This document shows, piece by piece, positions 33,090-64,000 of a DNA stretch of 64,000 nt. Every line of letters begins with the position of its first letter. The stretch's first letter is position 1. Source of the DNA: Chaenocephalus aceratus. Its lineage: Eukaryota > Chordata > Actinopteri > Perciformes > Channichthyidae. Location: positions 213,501 to 277,500 of the forward strand of contig JAMFTG010000046.1 of assembly GCA_023974075.1 (NCBI GenBank), read 5' to 3'. The translations under genes were made by a program, and so were the position numbers. The notes under the pieces are model-generated. The model was not told the DNA's origin. It did no database searches and worked only from the letters and a program-made list of their open reading frames with translations.

Positions 33090-34425
33090 CTCCGTCGTCT
33101 AAAAGGTGCAGCAACACCGAAAAATGATCAAAGTCACTTCACATATCGTCTAACACTTCCCCTGCTGGTTATTCTACATTAATACTTTTTTCAGGGTACA
33201 AATGCTTTTATTTTATCAAATGCATTATGTTGAATTTTGGTTAATATATTTTTAGAAATACGTTTTTTAAGACATGATATGGGTGAAAGTATTTGTGCAG
33301 ATGTATCTATGTATCTATACTGAAATGTACTGCCAAGGTCGGGATTTAAACCCATATACACAAAGTTACGGGACACCTGCTCTATCAACTGAGCCATGCA
33401 GCTGCTTGATCAATGAGGAATTGATCTGGACTCAGTTGATCACATGACCAGAATTGTCATGTGATCAAAACCGACCACAACCGTCCCTCGTCATTTATTG
33501 ATGTTTTATTTTCATACTTTTTATATATACATGATTAATTATATAATTATTATATTTGTATTTTGTATTATTATATTTGTTATTGTTTTATTAATATTAT
33601 TGTGGTTTTTATTATTATATTTTAAGGATATTTCTTTATTTGTTATTGTTATAATTTAATGAATTGTATTTATGGCATTGTTGTGGTTATACTGTTTGGA
33701 ATAGTTGTATTATTATTAATGCATTTAAGTACCTTATTATTTATTGTATGTTTTTATTATATTTTTTCCTACAAATTATGAAATTGCATAATTATATTTT
33801 ATTTATTATTATTTGTTTTTTTGTATTATTTAATTATTTTAATTATAATTCTTTATTTTTCTACTTTTCTAATTAAGGCCAGCCAGTCAGCCACTTATTA
33901 TTTAATGTGTTAACAATGTGCTTTAATTATTGCTCGTCAAGTTCAATATCTTGCTAACTTTACCAAACTACCGTTTTGTTGTTTATGGGTTACAATTTAT
34001 AACTTGACGGTAAATAATAGAACAACTAAAATACACGTCAGAGATATGCTCTTGAGTTGTATCGGTTATTTGTCTTTAGTCTTTGCAGGGACTAAACTGT
34101 ATCAGATCATCCGATTTCCAGTGGTTAAAGTATTCAGAATCTTCACTTGAGTTAGAGTGATACTACCACACTGTAAAAATACTCAATTTGCATCGAGAAT
34201 GGTACCTGATTAAAAGTATTTAACGACGATCAGGAAAATGTATTGTAAGAAGAAGATCCCTGCAGAATGTGATAACATTTTGAGCTGGAGAACACACAAC
34301 TTACTGGTTGAACTGGGCAGCTTCCAGTGTGAAGCAGGAACCCTGTGCAAATCATCCACCAGGGAGAGCTGTTGTTTCCTGTAGGGCAGCTCAATTACAT
34401 TCAGCCTCAGTGAGGATCATTACAT
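33090..34425. other. Intergenic between gtse1 promoter and atp2b1 3' end
   Basis: No exon is seen. From about 33510 to 33880 the sequence is very AT-rich (TTATT/ATTAT low complexity). A tRNA-like or SINE remnant may lie near 33340-33405 (minus strand TGGCTCAGTTGATAGAGCAG). Confidence 0.45.
33340..33405 (-). repeat. tRNA-like SINE head, degenerate
   Basis: The minus strand has TGGCTCAGTTGATAGAGCAG, an A-box-like segment, then GTGTCCCGTAACTTTG and GGTTTAAATCCCGACCTTGG, a B-box-like segment. The spacing is that of a tRNA or tRNA-derived SINE, but cloverleaf pairing is poor, so a functional tRNA is unlikely. Confidence 0.45.
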
Positions 34426-34428
34426 TAC

Positions 34429-35112
34429 GGCCCAATCCCAAACCACTCCCTCGACCCTACCCCTCCGTGATGGAGTGAACTCCGTCTGTCGCCACACTCG
34501 CAGCTCAACGAGGCTCCTCCTGTCAGATGGAGGGAGTAAATACAGCAGCAAGCTTTGGGACGGCCTCCCCTCTCTCCGGCACAAACAGGAAGTGCCGTAA
34601 CTGTATGTAACAACGGTTTCAAATCAGCATCTCTTAGACAAAAAGTTTAAATGAAAAACTCAAATAAAACTCCAAACATCTTTCATTGTGTTTCAAAGCT
34701 CTTTTAGTTTTAAACCTGATGTTTATAAGCTTCTTAGTTTTTGCAACGGTCTGTAAATATACACAACTTTATAATAAAATGCACACATTTACCTTTTTCT
34801 AGACTAAACACATGTATGATCCTAAGTTAAAAACATATGAGGTTATCATGAGGTTGTTAACATCGCAGTTTATCAGTGGATGTTTGCTGGAACTACTTGT
34901 TAACAGCTTGTTTCCTGACGGACACACACAGCGTGACTCCGGTCAGGTAGAGACCGGTCTCAAGTCAGCACCGCTGCAGACTCGCTGTCTGAGGGCTTGA
35001 TAGCCCACTCCCCCTCCACACTCGTTGCTTTGGAACAGCCCTCAATATGGCGGACCCTCCGCGTGAACGCGCAAACGGACGTAGGGCGTAGGGGGCGGTT
35101 TGGGATTGGGCC
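34429..35112. mobile_element. MITE with GGCCCAATCCCAAACC inverted ends
   Basis: The first 16 bases GGCCCAATCCCAAACC are mirrored by GGTTTGGGATTGGGCC at the right end. The superfamily is not assigned because the flanks show no clear duplication. No coding capacity. Confidence 0.75.
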
Positions 35113-35115
35113 TTT

Positions 35116-35280
35116 ATGTCACTTGTTAAACGCTTTTATCCAAAGCGACTTACATACTCAATACTGTGGGCAATCCCCAGAGGAGCAATTTGGGGTGAAG
35201 TGTCTCAGGGACACGACATGCTGACTGCAGTGGGGTTTGAACACCAACGCACAACCCACTGCGCCACACGCCTCCCATCG
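35116..35280 (-). mobile_element. tRNA-derived SINE with L2-like tail
   Basis: Read on the minus strand it begins with TGGCGCAGTGGG (RNA polymerase III A box) and TGTTCAAACCC (B box), and ends CGCTTTGGATAAAAGCG, the tail shared with the L2 LINEs at 9792 and 49250. A tail borrowed from L2 would allow mobilisation by the L2 machinery. Confidence 0.7.
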
Positions 35281-35321
35281 AAGGTGGATTGTAATTAACT
35301 CTATGTACTAAATACTGTACT

Positions 35322-35676
35322 TAAAAGGTAGGGTAGGTTAGAACGGAGAAAACCAGCTCGAGTGCGCTAGAATTTGAAAGTACACAACCTAAACAAATCT
35401 GCCACTTCCTCACAGAGCCCCTCCTCCAACACACAGGAACGCGCACATGACCAATGAGGGCACAAGATAAGTTTGTGCCCAGATGGAAGGCTGACAGGCA
35501 GCCGGCTCAGATGATTGGTCGTGCTTTTTACAGCGCCACGGCTTCCACAGATGATATATTAGTATATATTTATTGTCAAAGCATTTCATGTATTCATTGC
35601 TATCGGGATGTTAAGAGAATTCCATGGAATATAACAAGTGTTTCTGAAGTGAATTACCTCCCCCACCTTTAAGCTT
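35322..35676. mobile_element. TTAA-flanked MITE (AGGTRGGGTAGGT type), copy 1
   Basis: Left end TTAAAAGGTAGGGTAGGT, right end ACCTCCCCCACCTTTAA. The same element lies at 49728-50060 with intact TTAA flanks. The interior shares CTGCCACTTCCTCACAGAGC and GATGATTGGTCGTGCTTTTT. Confidence 0.7.
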
Positions 35677-36001
35677 TGCACTTCCACTCAAATCAACTTC
35701 TGCTCCGCACTCCCTTCCTGTCAGGTGAAGAACAAGTATGTTTATGATAGGCGAAAGATAGTCTTCTCTTGGATCAGCTGGAAAGTGCATTGCCACGAAG
35801 GCTGAGAAACTCTTGAAAAATGACTCGTTAGAGATACGTGGGTCTCACGGGACAAAGATACAAACATTTGATAACTTTATAGAATGTGGTGCAAGCTGTA
35901 GATTAATTGACCCACAGCAGATAAATACATTTGAAATGGTGCAGAGCTTTGAAAGTTGATATGAAGGTAAAATCGTCAGTTTCTCTGTATTAACTGAAAC
36001 A

Positions 36002-36007
36002 TTTATT
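36002..36007 (-). terminator. Candidate poly(A) signal of atp2b1
   Basis: AATAAA on the minus strand about 630 bp after the atp2b1 stop codon. Other signals further downstream are possible. Confidence 0.35.
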
Positions 36008-36632
36008 GTTCTGTCTGATGTGACAAATATCCCACTCTGTTGTTGTTTTTAAAATGAAATTACTTTTGGTTTTAACATCTTTTGAAACGACAACAACCTA
36101 TCACGTTTTTTTTTTACAAAAATACTAGAATAAAATCCAATGAATAAACAATTACTTAAAACGTTTCTGTCTACAAACACATATTTTTGTAACAACAGCC
36201 CCCCGCCCATCCTCATCGAAGGTGACAGACTAAACATTTCAGTCACAGATCCTCAAAGTTAAAGACGTGACACAAAACTAACCTGAATCAGCTCGTTGAT
36301 GACAAACTGAAACTACGTCTGAACATCGATATTTACAGATCAGAAACGGATTATTGATCACCTTACAAACACGTCTTCTTCTAAACAACAACTGCAGAGT
36401 TCATGTCTATCGTAAAAATAAAGAAACTTGAGTCCGTGTGAAGCTGCACCGCCGCTCAGTACACAAACACAAACACAGCGGAAACATTTCTGCTTCCTGG
36501 ATTCTAAAAACCGGCAGGTGAACTCCTGACGGGAACCAATCGAAACAAGTTTTTAAAATGTATTTTCGTTCTTTCGGAAGAACCAGAACTCTCGTTGAGA
36601 CATTCGTGACAGGAAGTGGTTGTGTGTGGGCC

Positions 36633-56204
<19,572 letters not shown>

Positions 56205-56233
56205 CTGATGGGAACAACCGAAGAAATGTAGAT

Positions 56234-58807
56234 TTAAAGGTCAACGATTATTCAAAATCCTCTTCTTCATGTCTCTTCTACATCAACATGTGTCCCCTCT
56301 TCTACATGTCTCTTCTACATCAACATGTGTCCCCTCTTCTTCATGTCTCTTCTACATCAACATGTGTCCCCTCTTCTCCATGTCTCTTCTACATCAACAT
56401 GTGTCCCCTCTTCTTCATGTCTCCTCTACATCAACATGTGTCCCCTCTTCTTCATGTCTCTTCTACATCAACATGTGTCCCCTCTTCTCCATGTCTCTTC
56501 TACATCAACATGTGTCCCCTCTTCTCCATGTCTCTTCTACATCAACATGTGTCCCCTCTTCTTCATGTCTCTTCTACATCTACATGTGTCCCCTCTTCTT
56601 CACGTCTCTTCTACATCAACATGTGTCCCCTCTTCTCCATGTCTCTTCTACATCAACATGTGTCCCCTCTTCTTCATGTCTCTTCTACATCAACATGTGT
56701 CCCCTCTTCTTCATGTCTCTTCTACATCAACATGTGTCCCCTCTTCTTCATGTCTCTTCTACATCAACATGTGTCCCCTCTTCTTCATGTCTCTTCTACA
56801 TCAACATGTGTCCCCTCTTCCTCATGTCTCTTCTACATCAACATGTGTCCCCTCTTCTTCATGTCTCTTCTACATCAACATGTGTCCCCTCTTCTCCATG
56901 TCTCTTCTACATCAACATGTGTCCCCTCTTCTTCATGTCTCTTCTACATCAACATGTGTCCCCTCTTCTCCATGTCTCTTCTACATCAACATGTGTCCCC
57001 TCTTCTTCATGTCTCTTCTACATCAACATGTGTCCCCTCTTCTTCATGTCTCTTCTACATCAACATGTGTCCCCTCTTCTCCATGTCTCTTCTACATCAA
57101 CATGTGTCCCCTCTTCTTCATGTCTCCTCTACATCAACATGTGTCCCCTCTTCTTCATGTCTCTTCTACATCAACATGTGTCCCCTCTTCTTCATGTCTC
57201 TTCTACATCAACATGTGTCCCCTCTTCTTCATGTCTCTTCTACATCAACATGTGTCCCCTCTTCTCCATGTCTCTTCTACATCAACATGTGTCCCCTCTT
57301 CTTCATGTCTCTTCTACATCTACATGTGTCCCCTCTTCTTCACGTCTCTTCTACATCAACATGTGTCCCCTCTTCTCCATGTCTCTTCTACATCAACATG
57401 TGTCCCCTCTTCTTCATGTCTCTTCTACATCAACATGTGTCCCCTCTTCTTCATGTCTCTTCTACATCAACATGTGTCCCCTCTTCTTCATGTCTCTTCT
57501 ACATCAACATGTGTCCCCTCTTCTTCATGTCTCTTCTACATCAACATGTGTCCCCTCTTCTTCATGTCTCTTCTACATCAACATGTGTCCCCTCTTCTCC
57601 ATGTCTCTTCTACATCAACATGTGTCCCCTCTTCTCCATGTCTCTTCTACATCAACATGTGTCCCCTCTTCTTCATGTCTCTTCTACATCAACATGTGTC
57701 CCCTCTTCTTCATGTCTCTTCTACATCAACATGTGTCCCCTCTTCCTCATGTCTCTTCTACATCAACATGTGTCCCCTCTTCTTCATGTCTCTTCTACAT
57801 CAACATGTGTCCCCTCTTCTCCATGTCTCTTCTACATCAACATGTGTCCCCTCTTCTTCATGTCTCTTCTACATCAACATGTGTCCCCTCTTCTCCATGT
57901 CTCTTCTACATCAACATGTGTCCCCTCTTCTTCATGTCTCTTCTACATCAACATGTGTCCCCTCTGTGGAAAGAGACTCTGAAAGTTTCAGGAACAAAGA
58001 TTCTCTCTCTTTTTGATCCATTTCTATAAAAACCTCTCTGAAAATGAGCTGATCAGATTTTGGCCACTTTAAGATGTCATAACGATGTTTTGTCTTGTGT
58101 AACCATTAGCCAATCAGCAACCAGGGTAATGAACAAGTGAAGTAAAGTTTAATATTTATAGTTTTATAGATTTATAATGAGTTATAATGAGAGGTGATCA
58201 ACGTGAATGCTCAGGTTCCACCTTAACACGCAGACACGTTGCTTCACCATGAGCAGAAACCTTTATATATACAGTCTATGGCAGAAACACTGAAACTCTG
58301 AAACTCTTGTTAAGTTTCTCCATCGTTGTGTACAAACCGGTACAAACTGGATAAAACGCGGGCTTGTTGTTGTTGTTCAGGAGTTGATCTGTCTCTGCCA
58401 CCGCCTCGACGTAAGCGTGACGTATGTGGTGCTTTTGCTCCAGCCGGACAATTTTTTGGTGCTTGAAACGAGAGGCTGCTCCGCTGCGGTGTGAACAGGA
58501 AAACCCGGTGCTTTTCAAGCTCCAGCTCCGAACCGGCCCTGAAACACCGTTGGTGTGAATGAGGTACTAGAGCACCATTGAGTTCTTTGTAACCAAATGT
58601 CTCTCAGAGGGGCGTGGGGAGGGGCTCCTTATTTTCATCTAAAGTAACAGACAGAGAATCAGCACTTTGGAAACAGGGCTGAAACAGAGGGGATTATGGG
58701 TAATGCTGCAATGATCTGTTTGGTGTTTGGAGCCAAACACTTCAGACATGTTTTCTATCTCTGAGATATATAGATTGATGAAAAACAGTATAATAGGGGA
58801 CCTTTAA
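56234..58807. mobile_element. TTAA MITE carrying 37-bp array 5, inverted
   Basis: TTAA flanks at 56234-56237 and 58804-58807; ends AGGTCAACGATTATTC and TATAATAGGGGACCT. Orientation is opposite to the other four copies. The G-run region is replaced by about 430 bp of other sequence (58128-58562). Confidence 0.87.
56265..57965 (+). repeat. 37-bp minisatellite, array 5
   Basis: About 46 units in the inverse orientation, so the plus strand is the stop-free one (up to 586 codons). Marker variants recur in the same order (CTCCTCTACATC at 56421 and 57123; CTACATCTACATG at 56574 and 57314; CTTCCTCATG at 56817 and 57742), showing duplication of a block of about 19-20 units with later growth. Confidence 0.96.
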
Positions 58808-58984
58808 AGAAACTTGAATTAGAAAAACTGTTCCTGTTGATAAACTCAGAATGAAGGCTTCCAGATATCAGCACAGGTAGTAGTCAAACTTATTTCCTTT
58901 ATCTGAGAGGCTTAAACAACATTTATGCCATCATTTTACGAGTGAAAAACCTTCACTCGTAATTCAAATATTGTATATTTGGTG

Positions 58985-60302
58985 TGAATGCTGTGTCAAC
59001 ATTCACAACATACGGTATGTTCTTCATCGAGCATTTTCTTGCTAACGACTGGGCCTGAAACTCTGATTGTGGGTGACTCTGCTCTAAGAGATGTAAAAAG
59101 TCTGTGTAGTAAGAACAACACCAAAGTACTCTGTTTTCCCAAGGATGTGGTCTCTGACGTGGCTGAGAAGATCCTGCATATTGGGGCTGAACATCCGACT
59201 GTGAAGAATGTGGTACTGCACATTGGAACAAATGATGTTATGAAACAAGAGTCAGAAGTGCTGAAAGAAGACTTTAAATGTCTGTTGGAAACTGCCAGCT
59301 CTCTAAATGCAGAGGTGTTCATCAGTGGCCCTCTACCGCCAGTCAGAAGAGGAGTGGAGAGATTCAGCAGATTGTCTGTACTGACCATTCTGTCCATTTT
59401 ATTGACAATTTTAACTTTTTCTGGGACCGCAGACATCTTTTTAAGGCAAATGGAGTTTGTCTGAACAAGTCAGGAGTGAAATTGTTTATCTCCAACATAT
59501 TCAACTGCCTGCGTCATCAATCTGTTCCCTCTGCCAAGGACACGCGGCAAGAGGAATCAAAACAAGAGAAAGACAAAACACATCGCTCAGAAAACATTGA
59601 AAATCTATCACTGAGGAATGTCTTGATTATGGGAGACAAATGGAGGAGTCTCCACCGCCCTTCACCCCCCCTATCACCTCTGAGGATACTCTTCCTTCAC
59701 CCCACAGCTCTCTCTACTCTCCGTTCACCCTTTCACCCTCGCCCACCCTCCTGGAGATCGCTGAACACACGAAGGAGATACAGAGGGTTGGCACCGATTC
59801 CTTCCTGGAGTTCAAAGACCAAACTAAAGCGATGCGCAGGGTTGGCCCCCGCTCCTCAAAGACGCCCATCAAAATCACCGAAGCAGAGACGCGCACCACC
59901 TCCCCCGTCTCCGTCACCGTGCCTACGTCAACACCCCGTCACCATGCCTACCACAATCATCCGGACCAAAACATCCTCCCCCCCTTCAAGACTGCTGTCT
60001 CCGAAGCCCGATAAGAATGTGTGTGTAAAAAACGCAAACACTGACTGATATGTGCTGGGTCCAGGCTCAAGGGCGTATGGCACTCTCAACTCTTTCCAGG
60101 ACATGCCGGGGCCCTGCCTGCCTGTAGCTTTGCCGATATCTGTGTTGATAGGTAATAGATTAAGAGCGGTGAATCATCTTAGATACAGGAAGCGCTCAAA
60201 CGTTTGTGTGAGTTTATCTAATTTAGCAGTGATTCCATGTCAGCCACAGCTTGCCACAAAAAACCTGACTGATAGTGTATTCAACAAACTTAAACTAGCT
60301 TT
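58985..60302 (+). mobile_element. LINE ORF1 region with esterase domain
   Basis: In the plus frames: GPETLIVGDSALRDVKSL, VVLHIGTNDVMKQESEVL and EVFISGPLPP, which are the GDS and GTND blocks of an SGNH-type esterase as found in ORF1 of CR1/L2-type fish LINEs. FNFFWDRRHLFKANGVCLNK follows, then a proline/serine-rich linker (59640-60014). Frame changes near 59370 and 59640 break the ORF. The LINE continues at 62511. Confidence 0.7.
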
Positions 60303-60750
60303 CAGGGTTCATACACTTTTTCACCAATGATTTTCAATGACTTTTCCATGACTTCTCAATGACCTTTACCTCATATTCCATGACCAAAAAAAAATTCCCA
60401 CTGAAAATGGTTTATTTTAACATGGAACAGGAAAATAAGGTCTGCATATGAAACATGTTGTGCCTATCTAAAACAAATCAAATAGTAGGCTTACTAGCTT
60501 CTACACGCTAAAGCAACTGTAGTCAGGGAGGCTGGTATGAAAAAGGTGGCAAGGACCCGACCCCTGACCCCCTGAAAGCAGCAGTGTCAATAATAACAGA
60601 AACGCCAAAGAGTCACATCTAATAGAAATATATAAAAGCATTTATTTTAATTGTGTAGCAGTCAATTTATAATTCTGGCAGCACTGTTGAGCATTTTGAA
60701 AATGTATTGTCATGCCTCTGTGCAAGGCTTAGTCTTTCTATCTTTATAGC

Positions 60751-61952
60751 CACTGGTGTAAAGTAACTAAGTTCATAAAATCAACAAGTACTATACGTGG
60801 GTACAATTTTGAGATACTTGTACTTTATTTAAGTATTTCAATGTTTTGCTACTTTGTACTTCTACTCCTCTACAGTTCAGAGGTACATGGTGTACTTCTA
60901 CTCCTCTACAGTTCAGAGGTACATGGTGTACTTTTCCTCCATTACATGTATTTAATACCTTTAGTTACTCTACAGATGTGGATGAATGATGTGAAATCTA
61001 ATCAAGTGTTGAATCAGACTTTAGTTCCATCTGGAGTAAATCCACCAGCTACCCTGCAGTCTACAAAGTACTTCAGACTAGCTGCACCTTCACCAGCTTT
61101 GAGAACACTTTCATGATCAATCATTATAAAACATATCATATATATTATTCTGAAATGGACCAATCTGCACAACGAGTACTTTTACTGTCGCTACTTTCAC
61201 TATATTTTGATGAGAATACTTTTCTACTTTTACTTGAGTAACATTTTGAATGCAGGACTTTTACTGTAACAGAGTATTCCTACACTCTGGTACTTCTACT
61301 TTTACTCAAGTACAAGACCTGAGTACTTCTACTTTTACTACCAGATCAGAGTACTTCTACTTTTACTCAAGTACAAGACCTGAGTACTTCTACTTTTACT
61401 ACCAGATCAGAGTACTTCTACTTTTACTCAAGTACAAGACCTGAGTACTTCTACTTTTATTCAAGTACAAGACCTGAGTACTTCTACTTTTACTCAAGTA
61501 CAAGACCTGAGTACTTCTACTTTTACTACCAGATCAGAGTACTTCTACTCAAGTACAAGACCTGAGCACTTCTACTTTTATTCAAGTACAAGACCTGAGT
61601 AATTCTACTTTTACTCAAGTACAAGACCTGAGTACTTCTACTTTTACTCAAGTACAAGACCTGAGTACTTCTACTTTTACTCAAGTACAAGATCTGAGTA
61701 CTTCCACTTCTACTAAAGTACAAGATCTGAGTACTTCTACTCGAGTACAATATCTGAGTACTTCTACTTATCTGAGTACTTCTACTTTAACTCAAGTACA
61801 AGACCTGAGTACTTCTACTTTTACTTAAGTAAAATACCTGAGTACTTCTACTTTTAAGAACAAGATCTGAGTACTTCTACTTTTAATCAAGTACAAGATC
61901 TGAGTACTTCTACTTTTACTTTAGCACAATATCTATACTTATACCACCTCCG
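60751..61952. mobile_element. hAT-like element nested in a hAT-like element, perfect 8-bp TSD
   Basis: 1202 bp, from CACTGGTGTAAAGTAAC to TATACCACCTCCG, flanked by TTTATAGC at 60743-60750 and 61953-61960. It is the AGTACTTGAGTA family in inverse orientation. A tandem expansion of GTACTTCTACTTTTACTC-type units (about 33 bp) fills 61310-61930. Confidence 0.85.
61310..61930. repeat. Imperfect 33-bp tandem repeat
   Basis: Units of GAGTACTTCTACTTTTACTC followed by AAGTACAAGACCT, with shortened variants. Internal to the nested hAT-like element. Confidence 0.85.
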
Positions 61953-62510
61953 TTTATAGCCTATGAAAAAAACTATTAGAAAACGAAGGCTAAAGCTAAC
62001 GTTAGCAGATAGTGACAATGTATGCTATTGCTAGCTAGCTAGCTCAACGATTCCTTAATGATATTGTGACAGAAAAACATTTCAGTTCACATCACGCTCT
62101 GCCGCTCTGCTCTGAACACCTGAACGGGCCGTTCTAACAGCTGTTCACCAGCGGTGCAGTCTGTGCCACAGTGACTCCGCACAGTTAACGAACGCACCGT
62201 AGATAATGTAGCTGACCGTCATACCGGAGCAGCAGAGTTCAACCGACAGGCAGGAAGACTCGAGCACACAGCTCACGCTTCATATATTAAAAAATAATAC
62301 CATGCGCGTCATGATGGCACATAACAGCTCGCGACCGCAGATTATTTTGGCGATTAGATCAAATGTAAATTATATTTGACGCAGTTACATTTCCATGACT
62401 TTTCCAAAACTTTGGGAAAAACATCGTTTTCCATAACTTTTCCAGGGCCTGGAATTTGCATTTTGAATTTCCATGACTTTTCCAGGTTTTCAATGACCGT
62501 ACGAACCCTG

Positions 62511-64000
62511 AGCTTTATTAAATGTCAGGTCTTTGGCAGGTAAAACATTTTTAATCAATGATTTTATCACTGAGCACAATCTCGATTTTATGTTTTTAAC
62601 AGAAACTTGGATTGAACAAAATAACAGTGCAGCTGTTCTTATCGAATCAACCCCTCCCAACTTTAGTTTTATGAGTCAGGAAAGAATGCATAAGAGAGAG
62701 GGTGGAGTTGCTATTCTGTTCAATGATTCCATTCAATGCAGGAAGACATCGTATGGGAACTTTGCTTCTTTTGAATATGTGGCCCTTCAGCTGAAATGCT
62801 CCTCTCGAGCTCTGTTCCTAAATATCTATAGACCACCCAAATACTGTACAAGCTTTTTTGATGACTTTACTGAACTGCTGTCTATAGTGTGTATTGACTT
62901 TGACCGTCTAGTCATTGTTGATGATTTTAACATCCATGTTGACAACCCCCAGGACAGAGGGGCAAAATAACTGTTTTGTGTTCTTGATAGCTATGGACTG
63001 ACTCAGCATGTGACGGAGCCCACGCACAATAAGGGGCACACTCTGGACTTAATTATCTCAAAGGGTCTGAATATCTCTAAGGTTGTGGTGACTGATGTTG
63101 CACTGTCTGACCATTCCTGTGTTTTCTTTGAGAGCTCTATTTCTGTTCACAAAAATGTTCAAAAAGAGGTAACCACAAAGCAATATTTAACTGAAAATAC
63201 TAGGGAAATGTTTACTCACAATATTTCTTCCACACTTGCCCCTGCTAACATCTCAGTAAATGAGCTATTAGATAATTTTAATTCAAAAATTTAAAATGTT
63301 ATAGATACCATTGCTCCAACTAAGGTAAAGGAAGTGACTGGGAAGAAAATATCTCCATGGAGAAAGGCCATGACCGTGAGAGCATAAAAAGTCAAAAAGC
63401 TGAACGCAGGTGGCGGAAAAAAAATCTCCAGGTGCACATTGAAATCTATAAAGAGAGACTTGGCTTTTATAATTTGGAATTCAAATTTGCCTGACAGTCT
63501 TTCTTCTCTGACATCATTACCAAAAACAAAAACAATGCACGTACCTTGTTTGCTACCGTCGACAGACTAACTAACCCCCCAGTGTCAGTAGCCTCTGAAT
63601 TTCTATCCACCAGGGCGTGCAATGATTTTGCCTCCTTTTTCACTGACAAAATTCAGAAAATCAGACAAGCAGTCAGTGCCTCTGCATCAGGAACAGCAAA
63701 TGTGTTGTCTCTGTGTCCACCTAATATCAATTCAGACACCATGACACAATTCCATCAGATTAATGATAAAAACCTAGAGGACATTATACAACTTCTGAAA
63801 TCCTCCTCCTGCTGCCTTGATATTATTCCAACAGGATTTTTCAAAGATGTTTTGCCTTGCATGGCCTCAGATCTACTTCATATAGTAAACAAATCTCTTC
63901 ACTCAGGTATTTTTCCACAGGCCCTGAAAACTGCAGTCATTAAACCGCTCTTAAAAAAGAATAATCTAGATGCTTCAGTAATGAACAATTACAGGCCCAT
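62511..64000 (+). mobile_element. LINE ORF2 (endonuclease and start of RT), cut by the window end
   Basis: LAGKTFLINDFITEHNLDFM, FLTETWIEQN, REGGVAILFNDS, NIYRPPKYC, VDDFNIHVDN and ALSDHSCVFFE are APE-endonuclease blocks. A stop at 62968-62970 and frame changes near 63292-63420 break it. From 63620 the frame reads FASFFTDKIQKIR, LLKSSSCCLDIIPTGFFKDV and NNYRPI at the window edge, the beginning of the reverse transcriptase. The usual GDFN is VDDFN here. Confidence 0.82.

Larger units (their letters stand above)
60303..62510. mobile_element. hAT-like element inserted in the LINE, 6-bp TSD
   Basis: 2208 bp from CAGGGTTCATACAC to the inverse of CAGGGTTCGTACGG. AGCTTT is duplicated at 60297-60302 and 62511-62516. 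Removing it joins LINE codons KLA and LLNVRSLAGKT in frame. The ends are rich in CCATGACTTTTCC motifs. Another hAT element is nested within it. Confidence 0.82.

Noticed and set aside
33340..33405. Functional tRNA gene
   Set aside because: A- and B-box-like segments exist, but cloverleaf pairing is poor and the context fits a SINE relic.

Overview
The window looks like teleost fish genomic DNA, probably a spiny-rayed fish, although the species cannot be named from the sequence. The reasons are intron-split vertebrate genes with consensus splice sites, a fish-type bloodthirsty-like TRIM gene, an astacin-family metalloprotease, and very many L2/CR1/Rex-type LINEs, hAT-type MITEs and TTAA-flanked MITEs. 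No bacterial operon, CRISPR array, rRNA or ordinary tRNA gene was seen.

Layout. (1) 1-17.8 kb: minus-strand exons of an astacin-family zinc protease. The 3' exons (1026-2810) carry a stop codon and a mutated zinc-motif glycine. A signal-peptide exon at 17720-17788 may be its first exon. Between them lie a plus-strand TRIM gene with RING, coiled coil and PRY-SPRY (4945-6516), an L2 LINE 3' end (8638-9841), a nearly complete minus-strand LINE with a PHD-finger ORF1 (10638-14690), and a Rex1-like LINE fragment split by a hAT-type element with perfect 8-bp target-site duplications (15425-16615). (2) 18.5-33.1 kb: the minus-strand gene gtse1. Eleven coding exons can be joined in phase, with a promoter carrying ZNF143-like, CCAAT and CHR-like sites. 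Its exon 9 is a coding 39-bp minisatellite in which one unit is 8 bp short, which breaks the frame. (3) 33.1-36 kb: intergenic, with MITEs and a tRNA-derived SINE. (4) 36.6-56.2 kb: the 3' half of a minus-strand plasma-membrane Ca2+-ATPase gene, best match atp2b1. Nine in-phase exons run from the phosphorylation/nucleotide-binding region to the PDZ ligand at the C terminus. The rest of the gene would lie beyond the window. (5) 58.8-64 kb: a plus-strand LINE with an esterase-type ORF1 and an endonuclease/RT ORF2, split by a hAT element that itself contains another hAT element.

The most striking feature is a TTAA-flanked MITE family whose interior contains a 37-bp minisatellite. Five arrays (about 21 to 92 units) lie in introns of gtse1 and atp2b1 within 28 kb. 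One strand of the 37-bp unit has no stop codon in any frame, so it produces long artefactual ORFs of up to 1137 codons. Array 1 lies 19 bp from a gtse1 splice donor and is open in frame with that exon. Arrays 4 and 5 are inverted relative to each other around atp2b1 exons. The genes do not form one pathway: gtse1 is a mitotic microtubule/clathrin adaptor, atp2b1 a calcium pump, the TRIM a probable E3 ligase, and the astacin a decayed secreted protease.
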